In this document: in pieces, positions 1 through 14,700 of the stretch
How the letters are laid out: each line of letters begins with the position of its first letter
Numbering within the stretch: position 1 is the first letter of the stretch
Assembly: GCA_016169945.1 (NCBI GenBank)
Contig: JADLSH010000365.1
Location: 733,501 to 797,500 of the forward strand
Source of the DNA: Trachythela sp. YZ-2020
Taxonomy: Eukaryota; Cnidaria; Anthozoa; Malacalcyonacea; Clavulariidae
Reading direction: 5' to 3'
Length of the DNA stretch: 64,000 nt
Program-made: the position numbers and the translations under genes
Notes under the pieces: model-generated
The model's input: only the letters and a program-made list of their open reading frames with translations
Database searches by the model: none
What the model was told of the DNA's origin: nothing

Positions 1-1
1 C

Positions 2-254
2 GCTTTAATTAGTTGTGGATTGGAGTCACTGTCTGTTCATCATGAAAATATTTGCACTAGTTTATTTCAAACAGTAGTTGCTGATGAAAATCATAAGTTA
101 CGAAGTTTACTGCCACCTACACATACTTCTTTTTATGATTTAAGAAACGATAGGAAATTTGAAATTCCTAGATGTAACACTAATCGTTTTCAATCTAGTT
201 TTTTTGTGGCTTCGTGCCGCAAATCATTTATCTAATGCTATTGAAATGACTTAA
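2..254 (+). pseudogene. LINE (CR1/jockey-like) ORF2 C-terminal remnant
   Basis: The frame opening at the left edge reads the typical tail of a non-LTR retrotransposon ORF2, ending in the pattern DLRNDRKFEIPRCNTNRFQS. It is broken by a one-base slip in the T run at about 199-205. Past the slip, the +1 frame continues as LRAANHLSNAIEMT and stops at 252-254, which matches the usual WNxLP-like end of these proteins. No start is visible because the element runs off the window. It is a dead fragment; the clade is inferred only from the tail. Confidence 0.6.
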
Positions 255-836
255 TATTTTTAATAATTTTAAATTTTATAGTATATTAAAGTAATAAACA
301 TCTTGTATATATAATATTTATATGGAATGTCATTATAATGGCTTGATAAACTCTTCTTTTATATTCTCGTAATTAGTTAAATTTTCTTGTAAAAAAATAC
401 GCAATTCAGCCTATGGCTGCGAAGTATTTTATTAAATCTATCTATCTATCTATCTATCTATTAAGTCTACTATAATTTGCTAATATGAAGTACCCTAACC
501 ATCAATAATAATTCCATCATACCATTTCTGGCAAATAACATAACAGACCGTAACATGGTTCTTACAGTCCCGTTTGCGCCTCGCCCATTTAGGGTCTTTG
601 TTTTACCTGTTTAAGTATATTTAATTATATAACTCTTTGTAAATATACTTTAGTGGACCCTAATAAAAACAATAATAATAAAAAACAATAATAAAGACAT
701 AACACATACACATAATATACCATAACATACAAACAGCAATAATAAAAATTTATTAATAAAAAAAAAAATTAATATAGCAACAATGTGAGCTTGGGCTGCC
801 TGTGGCCTCACATATGTAATTTGACGACGTAATTGT
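255..836 (+). repeat. LINE 3' UTR with (TCTA)n tail, then gene-free AT-rich DNA
   Basis: After the ORF2 stop there is an AT-rich 3' UTR with a small stem (CAGCCTATGGCTG, about 408-420), ATTAAA at 431, and a (TCTA)6 run at 437-460. A 3' microsatellite is common in CR1/L2-type elements. The rest to about 836 is A-rich and I see no gene in it. Confidence 0.5.
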
Positions 837-837
837 C

Positions 838-1527
838 TTTGGCCACTCTCCTCCGCAGAGGCTTCTTTGTTTTTTTCACAGTTAAAATTGTTTTTTCACA
901 GTAATAAAATCAAAGGAAATATATAGTTTTCGTAGCGGAAGTAATAATGGCATTTTTCGTAGTGGAGGGTAATAATGGTAAAGTAGGGACAGTAGAGGAC
1001 ATGGGGGGGGGGGAGGCGAAGGTGGAAAAGGAGGAGAAGCCTCTGCCATATAATGTTCGGTTCTCAGGGATTTTGATCGGTTCTCGGGGATGACGGAATT
1101 GCGAGGTGAAAACGACATTATAGTTGAGGATTTGGAATTGTCATTTGATAATTTAAGTCTTGAAGGTAAGTAGAATGAATTTCACGTTATTTTGAAGCTA
1201 TTTTATAACAAAAAAATCACTATATATTAATCATGTGAAAGGTGAAATGTCGCCATATTGTGATTTTTGCATGTCGATGTATGCTTGATAAATCTAACTG
1301 GTTTCTTCAAAAACGGCTTGTATACTTTAAGTTATAGTATGATTTCATTAAACCAATATTTGGACATGGCATGCAAGAACTAGTGCCAATCTCTCACGGT
1401 AATTTGGCGCCATTTTTAAAACATTATAACTTCCATCTTCCCGTCATACTTAGCGCCCCTAAAAATTTATTTTATTTTTTACTTTATTTTTTACGTATAA
1501 AGGCTCTGCGGAGGAGAGTGGTCTTTG
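838..1527. repeat. Candidate terminal-inverted-repeat element without coding capacity
   Basis: CTCTGCGGAGGAGAGTGG at about 1504-1521 is matched in inverse orientation at about 843-862 beside TCTTTGGCC. A stretch of G at 1001-1010 and a repeated CGGTTCTC motif (1058-1090) lie between the arms. No ORF resembles a transposase. The right arm abuts the gypsy fragment that follows, so the exact ends are uncertain. Confidence 0.4.
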
Positions 1528-1860
1528 GCAGAAATTTTCATGAGCACTATGATACGCTTAAGACAGTTTTATTGAGATTGCGCTCGCATAATCTTCGCGT
1601 TAAACGTGAAAAGTGCACGATTACCGCACGCCAAGTATCTTTGTTAGGGCATGTTGTTTCTCAATCTGGTATCCAACCAGAGTTGATGGTGTTTGTGGAT
1701 GGAATATTCGAACGAAAATTTATATACATTTTTAGACCTAGCCATTTCTATTCCCATCGAACGAGATGCCGAGAAAAATCTTAGTGATTACCCATATCCA
1801 ACCAGACCCTGCTAAAATTGAAGCCGTAAGCAAAATTGCTCGCCCACGCACAAATTAAAT
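1519..1860 (+). pseudogene. Ty3/gypsy reverse transcriptase fragment
   Basis: The translation around 1519-1690 reads VVFGRNFHEHYDTLKTVLLR and then LLGHVVSQSGIQPE. This is the end of a Ty3/gypsy RT palm and the start of the connection region. Reading resumes after a SINE insertion as HIQPDPAKIEAVSKIARP at about 1795-1850. Both ends are truncated and the fragment is a relic. The downstream limit is the junction with an oppositely oriented BEL/Pao element. Confidence 0.8.
1682..1794 (+). mobile_element. Hairpin SINE, short copy A, with 12-bp target duplication
   Basis: The insertion splits the gypsy RT. TATCCAACCAGA stands at 1670-1681 and again at 1795-1806. The insert starts with GTGTTTGTGGATGGAAT, and ends with the tail CATCGAACGAGATGCC. 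These are the same two ends seen at 51212-51627 and 61209-61401. The hairpin interior of the longer copies is missing here. A 12-bp target duplication fits target-primed reverse transcription. Confidence 0.75.
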
Positions 1861-2420
1861 CCGCCTTGCGCCATCCTATATATACCTAGCCCTTTGAAAT
1901 AGCGCGTAGGCCTCAGTGTTGGAATTTTCACCTGAAACTAAATCATCAACATAAAAACTCTCCCACATTTTCTTGACAAATGTCGGGTCTTCTTTCTTGT
2001 ACTTAGACAAATGGTGCCTAATTGTTCCAGTAAGCAAAAATGGAGAAGCATTTAGTCCGAAAACAACTCTACAAAAGCGATAAATACTCACCTCTGACCT
2101 AACTTCGTTGGGAAAATACTCACGTCTGACCTAACTTCCTTGTCTATACCGACGTTTAGAAATGCTTTCTTAATATCCGCGACTAAAGCTAGCCTATATT
2201 TACCCTAAACCGCAATAATATGTCTATCAATAGTGGATTAAGTGAGGGGTCCACATGCAAACAATCATTTAAAGAAGTGTTACTTTTTAAATCCTTCACT
2301 GAAGCGTCGTAAACTATCCTAACTTTAGTAGTTTGCGCGTTCTGACTCACTACTGCCTGATGTGGTAAATAGTGTACTTTCTCAGCTGTATCTAATTTTG
2401 GCACATGCTCAATCATAATC

Positions 2421-4858
<2,438 letters not shown>

Positions 4859-6768
4859 CTTGCTTTAATGATATTATCATACTCTACTAAAATCGCTGGT
4901 TGCTTTCTTAACCTTTTGACCTGACGTTTCATTCTAGATAAGCTGAGTTCGTCGTTAGTCGGTAGCTTTGCGTTACCTAATTTCCACGGTAGTTTAATAG
5001 AATATCTCTCGCCATCAAAGCTTATGTTATCCCGAAAGGCCGTTTGAACCTCGTCTAACTCAAACTATCCAAATCCCACAATATATGTACCATATTATCC
5101 AACTTAACCGTTATCAACATTCCGTGCCATACCACCCAGAGTCTCCCCAACAACATAGTTTACTAACTTCCCGTACGTCATCCTCATCCAAACGTTTTCC
5201 CTTCAACGGTCCAGACAACACAAAACCTATCTCAGTCTCCAACGCTACGGGTTCATCAGGCTCCCCCCGTATTATATGGCCGTTCTGGAAATTCCACAAA
5301 TTATCCGAACCTATAAGCAAATCTATAACTAACTCTTCCGCGGTTTCAAATAAAATAAAATAAAATATCCGCAGACAAATGGTACTAAATTGTTACACAA
5401 TTATTTAATATAAGTCATCATATCTGTAATTAACGCTTGCCCAGTTTGACAAAATGTTCTTAGAACGCATTAAATGCGATATATCTTATATTGTTATATT
5501 TTCGAACAAACAGTTTTGCAAATGCATTCATGCCACAAATTAGCATATCAGGATTTTTTCAAATGGCGCTTATCTAAACAACTGCCGAACATTTTCGTAT
5601 AATTTTCTCACGTTCTAAATGCAGTAGACAAACATGCAAAATAGCCTTTCCCCCAAACAGAGCAAAGTTCGTATTTACATTTCTGTCTCTTCTTCCGAGC
5701 CCAGACTGGCGTCCATCGTTGGGAACAGGTACTACAGCTTCTTCTCGCAACTCAACCGCCATGAGGAATTGGCTTAACAAATCCTTCATTGTCCAGTTTT
5801 TAAAATCCACACCTCTGGTCATCGTCAGTCGTACACTTTCTGGCAAGTTTTCGAGGAGAGCAGGAACAAAAATACTTGAATACGTAGCTTCGTCTACATT
5901 CAACGCAACCAATCCTCCATATTAGCATTCGATTTTGTCGGTTAACGCTCTCAATTTTCCCGTCTCTCGCTCCTTGTACACTCCCTGGACATTCAACAAC
6001 TCATTAACGTGAGCCCTCTGTATCGTCGCAGGCTTCCCCGAATCTACACTTCAACAGATTCACAGCAGCTCTATAATTAACGGCGGTCAACGCAAATCCA
6101 CTAATTGCTGACTTCGCTGGTTCTTCAACAAGTCCCTTCAAATACGCAAATTTGTCCACATCTGACAACCCGACGTTCGTGTGGATGGAACTTTCGAAGG
6201 CATCCCAAAACTCCTGCCACTCGAAGACACTTCCTCTAAATTTCTTGACCTCGAGTTTAGAAAGTCTAACACGTACACCCGCGTTTGTAGCCTGCGTAGA
6301 CGTTGGTATTGGCGCCGATACTGCTGTCTGTTCCAAGTTTTCAACTGGCGAGGGCTCGATCACAATGTTACTACCGCTAACATCACCCGTACTCGCCGAA
6401 TCGTCAACCGTTGCTGATGGACTTCCTACGCCACTCGATGTAACTTTGTTTAACTACACTTCTGCAAGATCAACGACTTTCCTATACTTCAGCTGGTAAT
6501 CGCTGGCCTCGGACAACTCCTGGCCGAACTCACCTTCGTCAACATCCTTCGATTCCTCTATTAACTTCAGCACGGAATCGTCGAGAGCCTTGAGCACGTC
6601 CATTAGAAAATTATTTTCTAGACTAGGGCATTCTTCAACTGCTCTAACTCCGGTACCGATTCTCGTTCGAAGCACTCTCCAAAATCCCGCGTAGATTTCT
6701 CCAATCAGCTTTTTTGCGTGAGCTCTTTCGCGAACTTTACCCACAGTCACGGTCAAGGAAGCTCGCAC

Positions 6769-7165
6769 TCTAAATCAAGGAACTGTATATCTATCGGGTT
6801 TTTTTGTATTTTTCTTTATTTCAAATTGCGTTCACAAGGTATATATGTATATTAGACATCAATCTAACAATCTGTATCAATCTCGATACCCGTCAATCCG
6901 AGTCGATCTACTGGTCAATACAATCTTCAATACAATATCAATCTAAGTCTACATGTACAATTTACAACTCCTGTTATAATACAGCGTTGAATCACGCAAT
7001 CAGAAGTTTCCGTGCTTGGCTGCCAAAGCGTTGATAAGTTTATCTATTCGTCAGTTCATAATTATGTTTTTGGCACAAACAACTAAATTGTGCACGCAAC
7101 CATCTACATACTTTACATATTATCATAATTAACTATTTTGCGCTATCATGCAGCGTAACCTCCGC
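6769..7165. other. Gene-free stretch upstream of the BEL/Pao gag
   Basis: AT-rich sequence with scattered CAATCT and CAATAC words. No LTR ends, RNA gene or convincing ORF were found. Confidence 0.5.
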
Positions 7166-7169
7166 GACA

Positions 7170-7392
7170 AAGACTATAGTCCTAGCAGTCCATGACTATA
7201 GTTCTAGTAGTCCATGACTATAGTTCTAGTAGTCCAAGACTATTATAGTCTTAATAATCCATGACTATATTTCTGCTAGTCTATGACTATGGACCTTGTA
7301 GTTGTAGTCTGTGACTATAGCACTAGTGGTCCGTGAATATAGTCTTAGTAGTCCATGACTATAGTCCTGGTATTCCAAGGTTCTATAGTCAT
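7170..7392. repeat. Degenerate ~22-bp minisatellite
   Basis: Around ten diverged copies of a unit close to CCATGACTATAGTTCTAGTAG. Copies differ by point changes and small indels. Confidence 0.85.
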
Positions 7393-7476
7393 TGTTCGAT
7401 TCATGCAATATTTACCATATTTCGCCTCTCAGTTATATGTAAGAACTGTGCTTCCAGTTTGACTCCACCAAACTTT

Positions 7477-7812
7477 CCTCCTGCAATAACACTGCGCCAA
7501 TAAGGGATGATTCGGATGAACCTTACTGGACCATTAGGGAAAACAATTTAGAACTGATATAGAGCTATCCAGTATAAATAAAGTTGGTTTAGATTAGGTT
7601 TCCTCCTGCAGTAACACTGAACCAATAAGAGATGAACCTCTAGGATCCCTAGGGAGAACAGTTGAGACAGAACTGACAAGGCTATTCAGTATAAATAGAG
7701 TTAGTTTAGTTTAGGTTTCTTCCTGTAGTAACACTCGATGAACCTTCCTGGACCTCTAGAGAGAAACGTTTAGAACTGATAGAGCTATCCAGTATAAATA
7801 AATTTTAGTTTA
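7477..7812 (+). repeat. Three tandem SINE-tail units (~110 bp each)
   Basis: The unit runs from CCTCCTG(C/T)AGTAACACT through TGGACC(T/A)(C/T)TAG to AGAGCTATCCAGTATAAATA and is repeated from about 7477, 7600 and 7715. The same sequence forms the tail of a tRNA-derived SINE at 52961. It recurs at 53480-53740 and, inverted, at about 16745-16790 and 49700-49860. Confidence 0.75.
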
Positions 7813-7954
7813 AATAATAGGTAAATAATGCTTTGTTTGATATCAACACATTGTCATTGAATATATACTGTATATATATACAATTATGATTATCTATATT
7901 TATACATGTCAATACACAAATACACGTTCTATTGAAAAGACTTACATATTTCTT

Positions 7955-8246
7955 TGTAGATTCTTACGGAGCACAGGAATAGAAGGTTTGTGTGGATGGT
8001 TTATGGGCGTCTAGCTATAAATACGCGCGTATGAGAAAATAAGGAGGCAGTTTATGCCAGCCCTGCTCTTGATGAAGACTTTGTAGGATTTGTAGAGGAA
8101 GACAGCTCTTAACAGCTCCATAGACTATTGTTATAATATACCTATTTATGTGTGTATATGTTGTAACCTCCCAATAAGTACTTAACACACATGTTCATTT
8201 TAACCTGTTCGCGGGCTAACCTCTGGGGGGGGAAAGAATTACTACA
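7955..8246 (-). repeat. Possible LTR of the adjacent gypsy element
   Basis: On the minus strand a purine tract (AGGGGAGGAA, about 8256-8247) is followed by TGTAGTAATTC. The block ends with an inverted TGTAGA at 7955 on the plus strand, giving TG...CA termini. This is where a 3' LTR of the minus-strand gypsy element would lie. No second LTR copy is in the window, so this rests on position and termini only. Confidence 0.35.
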
Positions 8247-8369
8247 TTCCTCCCCTATAAGTTCTGAGCATGTCCATAACCAATAATAGAATATAAACTA
8301 ATAAACGTTGTTATCAATGTTAAGGTTTCAATGGATCACTTTGGCTAATTTCCTAGTTCATAGTCACGC

Positions 8370-11085
8370 AAGTGTGGTGGAATACGGCGTTCTCTGGCTG
8401 GTTGTCTTCTTGCGGGGAGTGTCTCCTCGACCGGTGGGACTACTTCAGGTTCTTCGTGCCGGTCTATACCCCCAATTGGTGGTATAACATCATCCCTGGC
8501 ACCCGCCGCATGGTCCTCTATCGAGGTTGTACGCCTTCGGATGTGGTCGAAATGTCATCTTCTAACTGAATCTGGGCGGACACAGGTCCCGTTATTCTAA
8601 CAATAGTTTCAGGCAGCCATGCCTTTGGTTTCCGGATCCCCCACTGATCCCTCACTTGGAATACTCTGTCTTTCTCATGCTGGTCATGTGCCAACTTTTG
8701 CTGTAGTTGTTTATCGAGTACATGCTCCTTCACTTTCGGTTGCATCAGGTCCATGTGTGTTCTTAGCCGTCGTTTCATCAGCATCTCTGCCGGTGCCACT
8801 CCCGTCGTCGTACGCGGTGTTATGCAACAATTAAACAGAAATCTTGATAATCTCGTTCTGATAGTTCCTTCTTTTATTTTCCCCATACCCACCTTAAACA
8901 CTCGAACCGCCCGTTCTGCTTGGCCGTTAGATGCTGGGTGGTAGGGTGACACTCTGATATGCGTGATGCCATTACGTTTCATGAATTCCTGGAATTCTAT
9001 GCTATGTGAAATTGGTACCATTGTCGCTTACCACCGGTGCTGGCAAGCCATGAGTCGCAAATATCTCCCTTAATTTCTCAATGGTAGCAGCCGACGTTGT
9101 AGACTTCATTAAATGGACTTCCAGCCATTTGGAATATGCATCTATGACTACCAAAAACATTTCACCCTGGAAAAGACCTGCATAATCAATATGCAGTCTA
9201 CTCCAGGGATGGCCTGGCCATTCCCAAGAGTGTAGGGGTGCAGCAGCAGGGGCTGACTGGTGGAGTTGACACTGGCCACATCCCTTTTGCAGATATTGCT
9301 TCCAGGCCTTTCAGGAAGCCACTTCGAGCCAGATACATTTCGCGTGTAATCTACCAGGTGAATGCAATCGTGTGCAACAACCAGGATGACACTAAGTTCA
9401 ACTTCCCCCAGAGAATACAACCATCTTCGACACTAAGTTCTAACTTCCTCTGCATGGTTGTTGGCTTCACGCTTCTAATGTAAATCGTAGAACTTGTGAC
9501 ATTACTGGATCACGTTTGGTCCAGTCCTTAATCTGGGAAATAGTAACTGGTGTCTCCTTCAAATGATTCATCAATAAAACTGTCTCTCCTGGTTGAGGTA
9601 TGTTCGAGAGCATTTCGGGTAATGGTAATCTGCTCAATGCATCAGCATTTTCATTCTGCCTCCCCGCTTTGTAGTGTATGTTGTACTCATAGGCTGCCAG
9701 GGTAAGGGTCCATCGCTGTACCCTCGGCGCAGATAGAGAAGGAACTCCTTTAGTGGCACTCAAGAGACTCTCCAATGGCTTATGATCCGTGTTAATGGTA
9801 AACGTGTGCCCGTATAAGAACTGATGAATTTCTCCACTCCAAAGATTATAGCCAATGTTTCTTTTTCAATGGGCTAATAATTATGTTCAGCAGAATTTAA
9901 GGATCTTGATGTATAGCCGATCGGTTTTTCACTTCCATCCGGTAGCTGGTGGGACAAAACTGCCTCCACCCCATAATCTGATGCATCTGTAACTAAGATG
10001 AGATGGATGAGATGATCTGCTGATTGTAGCAGTTCCTTTGCACATTCAAACGCTTGTTGCTGTTCTTGCTTCCACTGTCATGAAGTTCCCTGTCGTAACA
10101 ATTTGTGTAATGGCTCTAGGGTTGTAGCAATGTTGGGCAAAAACCGATGATAGTAGTTCAACATGCCCAGGAAGGAACGCAGTTGGCTTACATTCTCTGC
10201 GGTTGTGGGGCTTCTTGACGCTTTAACTTTATCGACAACTGGTTGAATCCCATTCCCACTAATGCTATATCCACAGTAGATAACTTCCGCCACCAGAAAC
10301 ACACACTTACTCTTTTTCAATCGAAGCCCGGCGGTTGAAAGGCTGGTCAATACACTTCCAGGTTGGACAAACGGTCAGCATCATCTTTGCCTCCCACCAA
10401 AATACCATCAATTCGCACAATACATAGGGTATGCCATTAATCAAGTTCTCCATGGTGCGTTGAAATATACCCGGTGCTGCAGAAGAAACCCCAAATGGCA
10501 GCCGATTAAATTGGTACAGTCCCTTGTGTGTGTTGATTGTGGTGTATTGTTTGGACTCGTCATCCAATACCAACTGCTGATACGCGAGATATGTATAATT
10601 TTGTAAACTTTTGGCTGCCTCCAAGAGTAGTAAGGAGGTCTTCTGTTTTGGGAATGGGTAGTTATCAAGTTTTGAAGCTTGATTAATGGTGCATTTGTAA
10701 TCACCACATACCCGAACTGATCCATCTGATTTCACGACTGGCACTATAGGTGCTGCCCACTCAGAGAATTGCCCAGGGGATATTATCCCTTCCCGCTCAA
10801 GTCGTTCAAACTCCTGTTCAAGTGGGACTTTCATGACATAAGGCACTGCCCGGGCATTCAGAAATTTGGGTTGGGCCCCCTCATTTAAATATATTTTCGC
10901 TTTCATACCTTCTAAGGTGCCAAGTTTATCATTAAAGACATCCTTTTGAGCTGTTTCAATTTGCTATGAACATTCACACAAAATATTGCGTCCCAGTTCA
11001 ATTTAATAGCTTCCATCCAGTTGCGGCCAAAAAGATTGGGGCTTTGACTTTTATATATGGAGGGATAGTCTGTCAAAAAAGTGCT
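8370..11085 (-). pseudogene. Ty3/gypsy pol remnant (PR-RT-RNaseH-IN)
   Basis: Read leftward. A protease tail near 11080-10910 is followed by RT at 10906-10307, with FERLEREGIISPGQFSEWAA and VKSDGSVRVCGDYK. A connection piece at 10350-10078 reads LRSFLGMLNYYHRFLPNI. An RNase H end at 9775-9467 reads YNIHYKAGRQNENADALSR. Integrase pieces lie at about 9420-9148 and 9021-8518, the latter with ITHIRVSPYHPASNGQAERA. Domain order is that of Ty3/gypsy. Several frameshifts and a damaged RT active-site region show it is dead. Gag and the 5' LTR are not visible. Confidence 0.88.
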
Positions 11086-11626
11086 TCTGAAATTCTTAAC
11101 ATTCGTTTCTTCTGAAATTCTTAACGAGGGGTATATGATACCATATATTCGTAATAAAAACCCAAACAGTGTGAACCTCCATACTCAATTATACCCTTGA
11201 CACAAACATTGAAGTTTCAAGCAACTGCAACTTATCATACTTAGGCTTAGATGCAAACGACGATAAAACAGAGTAGCAAAAAAGCTGCGGATTCCGTCCA
11301 TGAGGAAGGTTTACTGCCATTGAGGAAGGTTGAAAGTGGAACACTGAATAGATCATTGCAAAGCAGTAAGTACTAGACTAGTCGGGCTAGTATTAGTAGC
11401 AACAGTCAGCACTCAGTCAGACTAGCAGTACTGCAATGGCCAACTGGCAAACATACCCAGGCAAAACCCTGCATGTCGGAAAATTTCCAGTTATTTTGAG
11501 GAAGGTTATTTGGAAAAACCCCAAACCCTACCAGGAGGAAGGTTGAAAACGTTCTGCAACTCTGCGATAAAATACGATTATTTAACAACAAATATAGTCT
11601 AAAAAGCTTTAGTTGAATGCAACTAT
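11086..11626. other. Gene-free spacer
   Basis: Contains a local duplication around TTCTGAAATTCTTAAC (11085-11125) and several GAGGAAGGTT words (11310-11550). I see no ORF or RNA gene I can support. Confidence 0.5.
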
Positions 11627-11632
11627 TTTATT
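11627..11632 (-). terminator. Polyadenylation signal AATAAA
   Basis: A minus-strand AATAAA lies 97 nt past the stop codon of the aerolysin-like gene, a normal distance for a 3' UTR. Confidence 0.55.
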
Positions 11633-11728
11633 TCAATGACATTTAACCAATTTTTGGCGACATTCTAAAATCTAAACTACTAAGCTTCTACTTTGTCATT
11701 AATCTTGAAGTAACAATTAAATTATGTT

Positions 11729-14700
11729 TTAACCCAGGACCTTCTCTTCTTTGGCAATGTTGTACTTGGTTGGTGTGATTACGACCACAGGCGGTGGTGG
11801 GAAGAGTTCGGGTGGATCCTCAACACTGAGGGATTCTGGCCAGTCTTTGTCAACCAATGAAGAATTACCAATCGACGAGCGTTTCTTACCCTTTAGACTT
11901 TCAGTTTTCCACTTTACCTCCGCATGTGTACCTGTTTAAAATTTACAGTATAATTAAAATTTACAAAATGCACTTCAAGCTTCAACTACCGCACAACGCT
12001 ATTAGTCCGTCTCGCAGAAAATTGTTGTTGGGGTGAGAGTCGTAGAGAGTCGTAGGGGGATCTGTGGGCATTCTCCCACAAGACAATTTTGCGTTTTTGA
12101 AGCCTCCGAAGTTCATTTTTTTGTGTTTCCTGGGAGGATTTTTAATCAAAATTATGAGGTTTTTACACCAAGAATTGAAGATTTTTACCGTTTTTAAAAC
12201 TTACCTACCAAGTTACATTCAAATTCTACATTTAACCGACGAAGATCAATTTACCGCCAGTTTTCGTAAAAATTGAGCGGTGTCGCACCACACCGGCACC
12301 GCCCGCTCGGTACGCCCCTGCAAATGGTCTGTAATAAAACTCATTACCTATCACATCTTCAAACTTTCCAGTCAAAGTAAATTCATATCTTTTTTCATCA
12401 ATCAAGTTGTTTATCACGGACTGTATAGACGAGTATTTTTGTTTCACGTCATGCCACTGCCAAGGACGCACGTTGCGGTCACTCTCTTCTTTCAGAGCTG
12501 TGTAAAATGGTTTGCTTGAGCTTCCAAAGCGATACTTGACTGTCGGCCGACTACCACTACCTCTATATCTACAAATTTGTTGGAAGAAAAAGCACCATTG
12601 AATTACGTTAACCGTCCTTTTTAACTCGTCCCATTGTATTGTATTATACAAATAATGAATGTTTATGAGTGCAATGGTAAAAATATTTTCATGAGGTGAA
12701 AGATGGACTTTTCCATTTCACGAGGCGACAGCCGAGTGGAATGGGAAATTCCATCTTTCACCGAATGAAAATATTTTTTCCATTGCACGAATGAAAACAT
12801 TCATTATTTGTTTTATATGACACCAAAATATATCGATGTTAATATAAAATATTTATTGGAATAAATACAAACCAAAACAAATACATACCAGAGTTACATG
12901 TATGAAGTTCAAAATTGATATACCAATCAAATACACAAGTCCCAAAAATGTGTAAGAATAAGATGAATAAGATACAGGCATTCATTTTAAAGGGCTTATG
13001 CAGCGAAAATTCGGTTCGAGTGAAACTCTCTTATTAAAGAGAAGTTATGAAGATTGACGTTTGGAGCTTTTCCATATCCCACTTCGTTCTTGAGATATTA
13101 AGATGTGTTTGATATGTAAATAACATCACTGTGACATCACACTGCATAATAAATTGTTGGAAAATCACGAATATCTTTGAAATAATTGAATTAAATCACT
13201 TGAAACTCTGCATGACTTGTGTGGTGTCCTGCGATAGGCAGAAACAAATGACAGTTTAAAGACAATTGGTTAAATAATCTCAGAGGTATTCGTGATTTTC
13301 CAACAATTCATTATGCAGTGTGATGTCACAGTGATGTTATTTACATATCAAACACATCTTAATATCTCAAGAACGAAGTGGGATATGGAAAAGCTCCAAA
13401 CGTCAATCTTCATAACTTCAAACGTTCTCTTTAATAAGAGAGTTTCACTCGAACCGAATTTTCGCTGCATAAGCCCTTTGAGGTGTTTTAGAGCAAATAC
13501 CGGGAATAAAATGTTTAAAAAAATCCGTCCGCCCGCTCCAATTCGTTTCCAAATAAGTGATGAAAAACAGAAATATTATTTTAAATAGGCCTAATGATTG
13601 CATTCATAAACATTCATTATTTGTATACAATTGTACTCTTATTATACCGATATGTTATCATTTTAATGCATACCGATAATGATAATTTGTACTGCCCCCA
13701 TGGTATCCACCTCCCCATCTTAGAAATCCGTCCATTTCTCCAGAAAAGTGCGCGATCACTGTGGCCGTGTAGGGTATGGTAGACCGTGTTTTGGTCAACA
13801 TGATATGGTATGAAACAGCCGAGTGTGGATTCAGAGTTTTCTGTGATAAGATTTTGATACTCCTATATTGCTGCTTTGATGTTGAATCTGACGTCGTTGA
13901 GGATTTCTCATACTTAAATTTGTAGCTTACTTTGCCTCCAGCACCCCCTAGAGAGATTTTGTCGACTTATAGAATATAATACACTGTTTGGATACTTGGT
14001 GGTACTCATTATCTATGTTCGTGTATGAGTTGGGGTTTTTGTCGAGGGTGGAATGTCGTGGTCGAGGGTCGAAAGTCGAGGTCGAGGGTCGAAATACAGT
14101 ACTTCGTTGAAAAACACCTTAGGGTGACATGTAATTTCCTGAATAAATATTATTATTATTATTAAAGTCGAGGTCGAAAAATTGATTTCATTGGTACTGT
14201 TGAATTTGAGTAGAATGCTGAATGGTGTAAAAACTTTTAAAAACTATACTTTTGTCAATTTACAGAACTTCTTTTCGTAAATATTAACACGTAATATTGA
14301 TTAGTAAGTTAAATTAATGATACTAAATTTAGATTTTATAATTGTTGTTAAATTGACAAGGCCGCAGTCATAACTATTTTTGAACTATTTTCATAACTAT
14401 TTTCATAACTATTTTCATAACTATTTTTATGAAAATAGTTCAAAAATAGTTATGACCGCGGCCTTGTCAATTTAATTAACAACAATTATAAAATCTAAAT
14501 TTAGTATCATTAATTTAACTTACTAATCAATATTTCGTGTCAATATTTCTGCCGACTGAATCTCCAAATAGAATTTCTGGGGGGTGTGACCCCCAAACCC
14601 CCCCGTAGGGCCGGCCCTGCCTCGACCTCGACTTTCGACCCTCGACCTCGACTTTCGACCCTCGACCTAGACATTCGACCCTCGACCTCTGACCCTCGAC

